Shown here one piece after another: positions 1-6,069 of a DNA stretch of 8,366 nucleotides (position 1 is the first letter of the stretch; every line of letters starts with the position of its first letter). The translations under genes were made by a program, and so were the position numbers. The notes beneath the pieces are model-generated. The model worked only from the letters and a program-made list of their open reading frames with translations. It did no database searches and had not been told where the DNA came from. This stretch comes from Clostridiales bacterium. GTDB lineage: Bacteria; Bacillota; Clostridia; Lachnospirales; WQUN01. The stretch lies in contig JAIRVD010000224.1 of the NCBI GenBank assembly GCA_031254075.1, forward strand, positions 1 to 8,366, in the 5' to 3' direction.

Positions 1-2
1 GA

Positions 3-1217
3 CTACCCCAAAAAGCTCATCCACGACCACATATCGCCGGTGTTGCCGAAGTTGAAGTTGGTGAGTTGTGAGGTGTAGTCTACGGGGGTTGGGGAATTTC
101 TGTAGCCGCCGGAGGCTGCGTTTGCGGAGACGCGGTTTGCGCGTGCTGCGAAGCCTGAGGTTGTATTTTCAAACATTTTCGCGAGCGAGCCGTCGGAAGC
201 GGCTTGCTGCAATTTATTTTCGTCAACGGAAAGTTGACCGTTATCCTGTACGTTAATTCCCACGCGGGAAAGTGAAGGTGCGAAGGTAATGTTCATCCCT
301 ATGATATCGGAAGCAAAGCGTTCCGAGCCGCGGCCGTCGGTGGTTTTTGTGTTTCGGAGAGCGGAGTTTAGGGAATTTACAAGGTTTTTTACGGCGGAAA
401 CTTGTTGGTCGGTGCTGCGTGCGAATGTAATGTCTGTTGTTCCCGCGCCGCGCAATGTGGCAGTAACGCCCGAAGCAATGTTTATTTGATTCGACTCGGA
501 AGTTCTTTCAAGACCGCCGTTAACGGAATAAACGGCATTTTGTGCCTGGGTGCTTACGGACGTGATTCCCATATCCGAAGCGAGATTGCCGGTTCTGTCG
601 GTTACGGTGAAGGTGCTTCCCGTACCTGTATTTGCGGCGGTTAGTGTTAGGCGAGATGCGGTATCGTTGCCGTCTTTTGTGGTCGAAACCGATGCCGTTA
701 CGCCGATTTTACGCGCGTTTACGGCTTCCGCCATTTTACGCTGAACGGCTTCGTTGCTTTCGCCCGCCGCTACTTTTATATTGAAGTCATATGTTTTTCC
801 GCCTGTTTCCACGGAAAATCTGTAATCGCCCGAGGCAATATCTCTTCCCGATGCCGAAACAGCGTCGCCCGCGTTTGCCTGTGCGGTTGCCGCCTGCTTC
901 ACGTCGATGGCGGTGTCCCTCAGCAATGAAGCGTTTGCACGCGAATTATCCACCGAAACCGTTGCGACATCCGTATGCGAACTGCGGCCTTCCACCGCGC
1001 TGAAAGCATTTTTGTTGCCCTGCATTCCGGCAACAACACTTTGAATGCCGGCACCCGCGCTCCTCAGTGTCGCGTTTGACGAACTGACGCTGTTATCCTG
1101 CGGCCGATTTGCCAACCCTTCATTGCCCTTACTCGTCCACGCCGGCGGAACCGACGAAGAACGCCAGTCAAATCCCGACGCCATCAATTGATTTTGTGCC
1201 ATCATACGAACATCCAT
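3..1217 (-). CDS. FliD-like flagellar hook-associated (filament cap-like) protein, atypical short form
   Basis: A 404-residue protein rich in Ala, Ser, Thr, Asn and Gly with no cysteine, as is usual for exported flagellar axial proteins. Residues 128-170 (GDYRFSVETGGKTYDFNIKV, then a helix ending in AVNA) resemble the flagellin hook IN motif. Residues 229-290 (YSVNGG, then NQINIASGVTATLRGAG and a V..LVNSLNSAL helix) resemble the FliD core. Residues 325-360 (GQLSVDENKLQQA, then MFENTTSGFAAR) resemble the FliD C-terminal region. True FliD caps the filament outside the cell and usually has 450 or more residues with coiled-coil ends. Here the N-terminus lacks the usual FliD opening and the protein stops soon after the FliD_C-like part with an aromatic tail (WSWMSF). 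The ATG at 1217 has an AGGGGG ribosome binding site 7 nt upstream. Flagellar-axial family membership is fairly secure; the role as the main cap is not. It could be a paralogue or a secreted hook-associated protein. Confidence 0.72.
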   Translation of the reverse strand: MDVRMMAQNQLMASGFDWRSSSVPPAWTSKGNEGLANRPQDNSVSSSNATLRSAGAGIQSVVAGMQGNKNAFSAVEGRSSHTDVATVSVDNSRANASLLRDTAIDVKQAATAQANAGDAVSASGRDIASGDYRFSVETGGKTYDFNIKVAAGESNEAVQRKMAEAVNARKIGVTASVSTTKDGNDTASRLTLTAANTGTGSTFTVTDRTGNLASDMGITSVSTQAQNAVYSVNGGLERTSESNQINIASGVTATLRGAGTTDITFARSTDQQVSAVKNLVNSLNSALRNTKTTDGRGSERFASDIIGMNITFAPSLSRVGINVQDNGQLSVDENKLQQAASDGSLAKMFENTTSGFAARANRVSANAASGGYRNSPTPVDYTSQLTNFNFGNTGDMWSWMSFLG

Positions 1218-1364
1218 ATTAACGCCCCCTTTTTGTTTTTTCTATTATATGAAATTTTTTACATTTATACAAATATAATTGCATAAGTGTAATTGATATT
1301 TTTTTTATTGATATCAGGTGAATAATATGAGATTATTCAGAGAAAAAAAGGTGGCAAGATTCTT
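1218..1364. promoter_or_regulatory. Divergent AT-rich promoter region between the FliD-like gene and the prenyl synthase
   Basis: On the minus strand a TATAAT at 1249-1244 lies 17 nt from a weak TTGTAT (1272-1267), a plausible sigma-A promoter for the FliD-like gene. No convincing sigma-28 flagellar promoter was seen. On the plus strand a TATAAT at 1274-1279 could serve the prenyl synthase, but no good -35 box sits at the right distance. An 8-bp direct repeat ATTGATAT occurs at 1292-1299 and 1307-1314. The promoter assignments are inference from box similarity only. Confidence 0.4.
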
Positions 1365-1386
1365 ATGGTGTCGAAAAACGCGATAA
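1327..1386 (+). CDS. Possible 19-codon leader ORF overlapping the prenyl synthase start
   Basis: An ATG at 1327 is preceded by AGGTG at 1316-1320 with 6-nt spacing and reads MRLFREKKVARFLWCRKTR before a TAA at 1384. It is out of frame with the prenyl synthase and runs across its start codon at 1365. Its lysine codons overlap the ribosome binding site of the downstream gene. The product is short, basic and unrecognised. It could be a leader peptide tuning translation of the prenyl synthase, or chance. Only the good spacing of the ribosome binding site argues for it. Confidence 0.25.
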   Translation: MRLFREKKVARFLWCRKTR

Positions 1387-2333
1387 CTGCAAATGATGGA
1401 GTATTACTCACGAATAAATTTGTCGAACGTAAGTTGCTCGGCATAACGAATGATTTGGCGGAGATGAACGCTTACTTAGCGACCGCGCGCGGCAACGGAA
1501 TCAGGACACAACTTTTAATGAGGTCTGCGATTAACGACAACGGATTTGTCGATTCAAAAGCAGTAAATGTTGCGGCGGCAATCGAGTTGTTACATATGGC
1601 AACATTGGTTCACGACGATGTAATGGACGACGCGCCGGTTCGGCGCGGGCTTGAAACGGTGCAGAAGAAATTCGGCGTAAAAAAAGCGGTAATCTGCGGC
1701 GATTATCTGCTCTGCATTTCGATGGATTCAATCTCGGATTTGTATGTCGAAGACCCTAAACTGTACACCGAAGCAATTTCGGTAATGACTAAGACATTAT
1801 CGCGCCTGTGCCTCGGTGAATACAGGCAGTTCAGCTCAAACGGCAACTTAGACATAAGCATTAGTAACTACCTTCGTATAATCGGGGGAAAGACTGCCGA
1901 GCTGTTCTTTGCGGCGGCATATTGCGGCGCAAGAATAAGCGACGCCCCCGCGTGTGATATAAATAATACAGCGCGTTTCGGAAGAAATCTCGGAATGATA
2001 TTTCAAATAATAGACGACTGCAAGGACTACGAATTCAGCGAAAGCGCGGCGAAAAAGTCGGTCAAAAATGACATAATAAGCGGTGTGGTCACGCTTCCTT
2101 TAATCTTCGCTATGAGAAGCGTACCCGCCGTAAAGCTGCTCGCAAGAGAAGTCATGCTTAATCAAAAGAGCGTCGATGAACTCGCCGATTCCGTAATCAA
2201 AGCAGGCGGATTAGAAACCGCAAAAAACGTGGCAGTCCGCTATAAAGAAAAGGCATTACAGGCTTTGTCGGGACTGAAAAACGCCAAAAAGAAATCGCAA
2301 TTACTTGAACTTTTGGAAGGAATCCCGCTGTGA
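1365..2333 (+). CDS. Trans-polyprenyl diphosphate synthase (medium/long-chain, likely for the quinone side chain)
   Basis: A 322-residue protein, the usual length for soluble (E)-polyprenyl diphosphate synthases, which add isopentenyl units to an allylic diphosphate. The first aspartate-rich motif is at residues 83-95 (HDDVMDDAPVRRG; Mg-binding D84, D85, D88, then R93/R94). GGKTAEL follows at 174-180, and the second aspartate-rich motif is at 214-221 (QIIDDCKD; D217, D218, D221). The residues just before the first motif are small (Ala-Thr at 79-80) where short-chain enzymes carry aromatics, which favours a longer product such as hepta- or octaprenyl diphosphate. The N-terminal GGKRxRP motif is degenerate (residues 43-48 GNGIRT), so the lysine and first arginine that normally bind IPP are missing. 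The ATG at 1365 has AAGGTGG 10 nt upstream. The stop overlaps the start of the next gene by 4 bp, so the two are probably translationally coupled and serve the same quinone pathway. Confidence 0.88.
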   Translation: MVSKNAITANDGVLLTNKFVERKLLGITNDLAEMNAYLATARGNGIRTQLLMRSAINDNGFVDSKAVNVAAAIELLHMATLVHDDVMDDAPVRRGLETVQKKFGVKKAVICGDYLLCISMDSISDLYVEDPKLYTEAISVMTKTLSRLCLGEYRQFSSNGNLDISISNYLRIIGGKTAELFFAAAYCGARISDAPACDINNTARFGRNLGMIFQIIDDCKDYEFSESAAKKSVKNDIISGVVTLPLIFAMRSVPAVKLLAREVMLNQKSVDELADSVIKAGGLETAKNVAVRYKEKALQALSGLKNAKKKSQLLELLEGIPL

Positions 2334-3205
2334 AAATCATAAAGAAATTACTCAAAAAACTTAAGAACTACAGCGATATAACACTGCTTTTCATAAGCAT
2401 TCCCATACTGTTTCCCGCCGCGATTACAATGATAATCGCACACGGCGGAATCCCGCCCGCCAACACAATCGCGTGGCTGTTCACGGCATTGATTGCAACT
2501 CGTTTGGGCGGCAACACCTTTAACAGAATCGCAGACCGAAAATTTGATAAGGCGAATACCCGAACCGCCGACAGAGCATTGGCGGCGGGGAAAGTCAAGG
2601 TTATTGAGGCGTGGGTACTGATGATTGTGTTCTTCGCAATCCTCCTGATTTCCGCCGGTCACCTTAATACACTGTGCCTGATTTTATCACCGCTTGCTAT
2701 AGTGTTAGCTTGCGGATATTCGTTCACAAAGCGGTTTACATGGCTGTGTCACTACATTCTCGGCGTAGTTTTCGCCGGAGCGATTGTGGGAGTCTGGCTC
2801 GCGACAACAGGCAAATTCGCGCTGTTCCCTTTCTTCCTTGGCGGCGCGATTCTGTTCTGGATTGCGGGAATAGACATAATCGCGGCAATGCAGGACGAAG
2901 ATTTCGACCGTGAGTATAAACTTTATGCAATCCCCGCAAGATTCGGGCAAAAAAAGGCGAAATTAATCGCAATTTTATCCCACGCACTGTTTTTCGCAAT
3001 CCTTACTACACTGCCGCTTCTCGTAAACGAATTGGGATGGTTCTATTACATAGGCCTCGCGGTAATTTTGTTGCTTCAAATCATCGAGTTTATAAACATA
3101 AACTTAAAAAGCCGAAAAAAAATGCTGTTTTTAGTATTCGGTGTCAATAACATAATTATATTAATACTCAGCGTGTTCATGTGCGTTGATTATTTTTGGA
3201 TATAA
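2330..3205 (+). CDS. UbiA-family aromatic prenyltransferase, MqnP-like (menaquinone biosynthesis)
   Basis: A 291-residue integral membrane protein with about eight or nine hydrophobic segments. It has both signatures of UbiA prenyltransferases, which attach a polyprenyl chain to an aromatic acid using Mg-bound diphosphate. The first is at residues 65-82 (N65, D69, D73, then RTADR). The second is at 182-206 (D182, Q188-D189, D193, then AIPARFG). The segment YSFTKRFTWLCHY at 130-142 and the QDEDFD/IPARFG arrangement resemble the UbiA branch that includes MqnP of the futalosine pathway. The start is a GTG overlapping the TGA of the prenyl synthase (GTGA), with GGAAGG 9 nt upstream. The synthase would supply the diphosphate and this enzyme would transfer it. 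4-Hydroxybenzoate or another aromatic acceptor cannot be excluded, because no other mqn or ubi gene is in view. Confidence 0.88.
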   Translation: MKIIKKLLKKLKNYSDITLLFISIPILFPAAITMIIAHGGIPPANTIAWLFTALIATRLGGNTFNRIADRKFDKANTRTADRALAAGKVKVIEAWVLMIVFFAILLISAGHLNTLCLILSPLAIVLACGYSFTKRFTWLCHYILGVVFAGAIVGVWLATTGKFALFPFFLGGAILFWIAGIDIIAAMQDEDFDREYKLYAIPARFGQKKAKLIAILSHALFFAILTTLPLLVNELGWFYYIGLAVILLLQIIEFININLKSRKKMLFLVFGVNNIIILILSVFMCVDYFWI

Positions 3206-3261
3206 AAATATAAAAACCGCAGGGGCTTTATAACGAGTGAACAGACGTTTCCGTGTTCTTT

Positions 3262-3293
3262 GTTGATGAAATCAGAGTGGCAATTTCATCAAC
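3262..3293. repeat. Perfect 11-bp inverted repeat (hairpin)
   Basis: GTTGATGAAAT at 3262-3272 and ATTTCATCAAC at 3283-3293 flank a 10-nt loop. TTCT at 3257-3260 and AGAA at 3296-3299 can extend the stem past a short internal mismatch. It lies downstream of the prenyltransferase gene and just upstream of the P-loop remnant. Neither strand has a T-tract after the stem, so it is not a standard intrinsic terminator. It might protect the 3' end of the prenyltransferase mRNA. Confidence 0.6.
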
Positions 3294-3300
3294 GGAGAAG

Positions 3301-3599
3301 ATAAATGCCGGGAAAACATGGCTGATGCAAAATTTCGCAGCGGAAGCTTTTGAGCCTACTACTGGACAAACAACCGCAACAGCGCAGAAATTGACTTCCT
3401 GCTCGACACGGGAAAACAAATCATCCCGCTGGAAGTAAAAGCAGAAATAAATCTGCAAGCGAAAAGCCTGAAGATTTTTCGGGGAAAATTCCATCCCGCA
3501 GTCTCCGTCCGCTCTTCAATGGCAGATTACAAAAAAGAAGAGGGAGGCTTGATTAACCTCCCTCTCTACGCAATAGATGCGATTCGTTCTATCCTTTAA
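3301..3599 (+). pseudogene. Collapsed AAA ATPase with DUF4143 C-terminus (internal deletion and frame change)
   Basis: Two parts of one recognisable family are joined. In the frame starting at 3301 the sequence reads INAGKTWLMQNFAAEAFE, matching the Walker A start of ATPases that pair an AAA_14 domain with DUF4143 (GKT plus WLM and F..E.FE). At about 3351-3357 the reading switches to the frame ending at 3597-3599. From there about 80 residues match the DUF4143 tail: YYWTNNRNSAEIDFLL, then IIPLEVKAE, LQAKSLKIFR, SVRSSMADY and INLPLYAI. Intact members have roughly 380-430 residues, so around 300 residues including Walker B and most of DUF4143 are missing. No sound start or ribosome binding site is visible. 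The stop overlaps the 3' end of asd on the other strand by 11 bp. I judge it non-functional. Confidence 0.8.
3530..3564 (-). terminator. Intrinsic terminator of the metK-asd operon
   Basis: On the minus strand GAGGGAGG (3564-3557) and CCTCCCTC (3547-3540) form a perfect 8-bp GC-rich stem with a 9-nt loop. TTCTTTTTTG follows immediately. It lies about 25 bp after the asd stop and sits inside the decayed DUF4143 reading frame on the opposite strand. On the plus strand no T-tract follows the stem, so termination should be one-way. Confidence 0.85.
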
Positions 3600-4578
3600 T
3601 AATCTTCTCCGCAATTTGCACGGCGTTTGTAGCCGCGCCCTTGCGGACGTTGTCGGCTACTACCCAGATATTGAGGCTGTTATCTTCGCTGAAGTCGCGG
3701 CGTATTCTTCCGACATAGACTTGGTCGGTGCCGGCGGCTTCGCGCGGGGTTGGGTAGAGTTCGTTGGCGGGGTCGTCTTTTACGATGATGCCGGGTGCGG
3801 CTTCGAGAACCTTACGAACGTCAGCGAGTTCGAAGGGTTTTTCGAAGGTGATGTTGATGGATTCGCTGTGACCGATTTCTACGGGAACGCGAACGGTGGT
3901 TGCGGTGATGCGCATGTTCGGCGCGTGAAGAATTTTGCGTGTTTCTTCAATCATTTTTGATTCTTCTCCGGTGTAGCCGTCGTCGCCGAAAACGTCGATA
4001 CGCGGAATTACATTGCCCGCGATGGGGTGCGGGAACACTTGATTTTTTTCTCCCGCAAGCGTGCGGTGCAACTCGGGAATACCCGGTGCGCCTGCGCCGG
4101 AAACGGATTGATAGGTTGAATAGATTACACGTTTGATGCCGAAGGCTTTGTGAAGCGGCGCGATTGCAACGGTTGCCTGAATGGTTGAACAGTTGGGGCT
4201 TGCGATGATGCCCTTGTTGGAAGAAATATCGTCGCCGTTTACTTCGGGAACGACGAGCGGCACGGTGTCCTCCATGCGCCACGCGGAAGAGTTGTCGATG
4301 ACGATGCAGCCTTTTTCCGCCGCGATGGGGGCATATTTTTTGCTAATCGGAGAATCCACCGCGAAAAGGCAGATGTCGATTCCTCGGTCGAAAATGGTTG
4401 TTGTTGATTCTTCAACGGTAATTTTTTTTCCGTTAAAATCAATTTCTTTTCCGACGGCGGGGCCTACGTCGAATAAATATAATTCCGCAATCGGCAGGTT
4501 GCGTTCCGCAAGAACTTTTAACATTGTTCCGCCTACCATTCCGCACGCGCCTAAAATTCCTACTTTGTAATTTTTCAT
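3589..4578 (-). CDS. asd: Aspartate-semialdehyde dehydrogenase
   Basis: This enzyme reduces L-aspartyl-4-phosphate to L-aspartate 4-semialdehyde with NADPH, the branch-point step toward lysine/diaminopimelate, threonine and methionine. The 329-residue length is typical. The Rossmann loop GACGMVG is at residues 10-16. The catalytic cysteine is C130 in ASPNCST. Q157 lies in YQSVSGAG. R230 and the acid-base H237 lie in [10 protein letters not shown]. All expected catalytic residues are present. The ATG at 4578 is preferred over an in-frame GTG at 4584, because AAGGAG (4591-4586) is 7 nt from the ATG but only 1 nt from the GTG. That ATG overlaps the metK stop as ATGA, so translation is probably coupled to metK and under the same SAM riboswitch. 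An intrinsic terminator follows the gene. Confidence 0.96.
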   Translation of the reverse strand: MKNYKVGILGACGMVGGTMLKVLAERNLPIAELYLFDVGPAVGKEIDFNGKKITVEESTTTIFDRGIDICLFAVDSPISKKYAPIAAEKGCIVIDNSSAWRMEDTVPLVVPEVNGDDISSNKGIIASPNCSTIQATVAIAPLHKAFGIKRVIYSTYQSVSGAGAPGIPELHRTLAGEKNQVFPHPIAGNVIPRIDVFGDDGYTGEESKMIEETRKILHAPNMRITATTVRVPVEIGHSESINITFEKPFELADVRKVLEAAPGIIVKDDPANELYPTPREAAGTDQVYVGRIRRDFSEDNSLNIWVVADNVRKGAATNAVQIAEKIIKG

Positions 4579-5747
4579 AAACACGCTCCTTTTAACGCAT
4601 CAACTTTGTCGGTTTTTTCCCACGGAAGGTCGATATCCGTGCGACCGAAATGTCCGTATGCCGCAGTTTGTTTGTAAATCGGACGGCATAGGTCGAAATA
4701 TTTTATTATTGCGGCGGGTCGAAGGTCAAAAATTTCGTTAACGGCGGCGGAAAGTTTTTCGTCGGAAACTTTTCCCGTGCCCTTTGTGTTCACGTATACC
4801 GAAACGGGACGTGCTACGCCGATTGCGTATGCGAGTTCAATTTCGCAATGATTCGCAAGCTCTGCGGCAACGATGTTTTTCGCGATATAACGCGCCATAT
4901 ACGCCGCCGAACGGTCAACCTTCGTCGGGTCTTTCCCCGAAAACGCGCCGCCGCCGTGCGCGGCATATCCGCCATAGGTGTCAACGATAATTTTTCTTCC
5001 GGTAAGCCCCGTGTCGCCGACGGGTCCGCCGATTACGAAGCGCCCGGTCGGATTGATATAGTATTTCGTTTCCGCCGTAAACAGCTCCGCCGGAATTACC
5101 GCCTTAATTACATAATTCATGATATCCGCGCGAATTTGCTCGTTGCTCGCGTCTTCGGAATGTTGCGTCGAAACTACGACTGCCATAACGCTTTTCGGCT
5201 TTCTGTTTTCATCATACGCAACGGTGACTTGCGCCTTGCCGTCCGGACGAAGATACGGAATCGTTCCGTGTTTGCGAACTTCCGAAAGCTTGCGCGTTAA
5301 TGCGTGCGACAATGAAATCGGCAACGGCATAAGCTCGGGCGTTTCGTCGCAAGCATATCCGAACATCATTCCTTGGTCGCCCGCGCCCGTATCGGCGTCT
5401 TTGCCTTCTTCGCGGCTCTCAAGCGCAACGTCTACACCCATAGCAATATCAGGCGACTGCCCGCTCAGCGTAACAAGCACCGCGCATCCGTCCGCGTCAA
5501 ATCCCATTTCTCCGCCCGTATATCCTATTCCGCGAATCGTATCACGCGCGATTTTTTCAATATCGGCATAACACTCCGTCGTAATTTCGCCCGCAACCAA
5601 CACCATTCCGGTCGTCGTCGCTACCTCACACGCCACACGTGCCTTAGGGTCTTGCGCCAAAATCGCGTCCAATACCGCGTCCGAAATTTGGTCGCACATC
5701 TTGTCGGGATGACCTTCCGTTACCGATTCCGATGTAAATAAATGCAT
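4575..5747 (-). CDS. metK: S-adenosylmethionine synthetase (methionine adenosyltransferase)
   Basis: It makes S-adenosylmethionine from ATP and L-methionine in the cytoplasm. The 390-residue protein has the full family pattern: the N-terminal [12 protein letters not shown] (residues 5-16, with catalytic H13, D15 and K16), the signature [12 protein letters not shown] at 121-132, and the glycine-rich P-loop-like [16 protein letters not shown] at 265-280. The reading frame extends 12 codons further upstream. The ATG at 5747 is chosen because AGGAGG (5760-5755) lies 7 nt before it and because the conserved N-terminus begins there. The long 5' leader carries a SAM-I riboswitch, giving end-product feedback. 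The TGA at 4577-4575 overlaps the asd start codon, so the genes form a tight two-gene operon. Confidence 0.98.
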   Translation of the reverse strand: MHLFTSESVTEGHPDKMCDQISDAVLDAILAQDPKARVACEVATTTGMVLVAGEITTECYADIEKIARDTIRGIGYTGGEMGFDADGCAVLVTLSGQSPDIAMGVDVALESREEGKDADTGAGDQGMMFGYACDETPELMPLPISLSHALTRKLSEVRKHGTIPYLRPDGKAQVTVAYDENRKPKSVMAVVVSTQHSEDASNEQIRADIMNYVIKAVIPAELFTAETKYYINPTGRFVIGGPVGDTGLTGRKIIVDTYGGYAAHGGGAFSGKDPTKVDRSAAYMARYIAKNIVAAELANHCEIELAYAIGVARPVSVYVNTKGTGKVSDEKLSAAVNEIFDLRPAAIIKYFDLCRPIYKQTAAYGHFGRTDIDLPWEKTDKVDALKGACL

Positions 5748-5771
5748 TTCAATTCCTCCTTTAAAATATTT

Positions 5772-5791
5772 TAAGCCCTTCACAGGGCTTA
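5772..5791 (-). promoter_or_regulatory. Hairpin between riboswitch and metK (putative expression platform)
   Basis: On the minus strand TAAGCCCT, loop GTGA and AGGGCTTA form an 8-bp stem between the aptamer and the metK ribosome binding site. AAATATTTT follows, not a clean T-run, so the hairpin is a poor intrinsic terminator. Its 5' arm and loop (GCCCTGT, 5788-5782) are exactly complementary to ACAGGGC at 5876-5870 inside the aptamer, which suggests a mutually exclusive alternative pairing. Confidence 0.5.
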
Positions 5792-5801
5792 TCGTCGTTT
5801 C

Positions 5802-5899
5802 ACATCTTCCGAGAAATTCTCGGGGGAATTAGCACCTTTGCCTCTCAGCCGGTTGCCGGGTTTCGCAGGGCCCTGTTCCCTCCACCTCTCTTGATGTTT
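5802..5899 (-). ncRNA. SAM-I (S-box) riboswitch in the metK leader
   Basis: Read on the minus strand, the element shows the S-box core: ACATCAAGAG, AGGTGGAGGGA, GGCCC, GAAACCCGGCAACC, GAGAGGCAAAGGTGCTAATTCC, then a perfect CCGAGA/TCTCGG hairpin with an ATT loop, closed by GATGT. P1 pairs ACATC at 5897-5893 with GATGT at 5806-5802. This class binds S-adenosylmethionine and normally switches off downstream methionine and SAM genes when SAM is abundant. The position directly upstream of metK, which makes SAM, agrees with direct product feedback on metK and, through coupling, asd. Confidence 0.96.
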
Positions 5900-5917
5900 T
5901 ATGAAATTGTCTAAAGA

Positions 5918-5945
5918 ATAATAACATTATATTAAATGTTGTCAA
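5918..5945 (-). promoter_or_regulatory. Sigma-A-type promoter of the metK-asd operon
   Basis: On the minus strand TTGACA (5945-5940) is a perfect -35 box. TATTAT (5923-5918), one mismatch from consensus, follows after 16 nt. Transcription would begin near 5910, a few bases before the riboswitch, so the whole aptamer would be included in the transcript. Confidence 0.8.
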
Positions 5946-5962
5946 GTCGCAAAGCAATATAC

Positions 5963-5983
5963 AATTATCGTAATTCGATAATT
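5963..5983. promoter_or_regulatory. Operator-like palindrome between divergent promoters
   Basis: AATTATCG at 5963-5970 and CGATAATT at 5976-5983 are perfect 8-bp arms around TAATT. The site ends 5 bp before the -35 box of the rightward promoter and lies 17 bp behind the -35 box of the metK promoter. A shorter palindrome ATTCGAAT (5994-6001) starts on the last base of the -35 box and runs into the spacer of the rightward promoter. A dimeric regulator, perhaps the HTH protein encoded at 6540, could bind here. That is inference from position and symmetry. A TTTTTT run follows the right arm, but no plus-strand gene lies upstream for it to terminate. Confidence 0.45.
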
Positions 5984-5988
5984 TTTTG

Positions 5989-6017
5989 TTGACATTCGAA
6001 TTGGTAATATTTATAAT
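5989..6017 (+). promoter_or_regulatory. Full-consensus sigma-A promoter of the DUF2975/HTH/DUF4173 operon
   Basis: TTGACA at 5989-5994 and TATAAT at 6012-6017 are both perfect hexamers with the optimal 17-nt spacer. Initiation would be near 6024, leaving a leader of about 45 nt. A promoter this strong usually implies either high constitutive expression or tight repression. Confidence 0.88.
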
Positions 6018-6069
6018 GCAAAAAAAATATGCAAAGCAAAAACCGCTCTGCGTGAAAGGAAAATTTTAA

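Noticed and set aside
2348..2999. Minus-strand ORFs opposite the prenyltransferase gene
   Set aside because: They are shadows of a UbiA-family gene with both signature motifs intact, and they have no recognisable product.
3253..3438. A 61-codon plus-strand ORF as an intact small gene
   Set aside because: Only its middle resembles a P-loop ATPase start; after about 3357 it reads the wrong frame of the DUF4143 tail. It is better described as part of a pseudogene.
3228..3494. An 88-codon minus-strand ORF in the gap after the prenyltransferase gene
   Set aside because: It is antisense to the DUF4143 remnant, whose plus-strand similarity is clear. No family features and no good ribosome binding site were seen.
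4579..4584. GTG at 4584 as the start of asd
   Set aside because: The ribosome binding site would be only 1 nt away. The ATG at 4578 has 7-nt spacing and starts at the conserved N-terminus.
4848..5571. Several long plus-strand ORFs opposite metK, up to 150 codons
   Set aside because: They are antisense shadows of a strongly conserved gene, with arginine-rich unnatural composition and no ribosome binding sites.
5748..5783. N-terminal extension of MetK by 12 codons
   Set aside because: The extension overlaps the AGGAGG site and leader hairpin, and the family begins at the MHLFTSES segment.
5963..5988. The palindrome plus TTTTTT as an intrinsic terminator
   Set aside because: The stem is AT-rich and no plus-strand gene lies upstream. 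Its place next to a -35 box fits an operator better.
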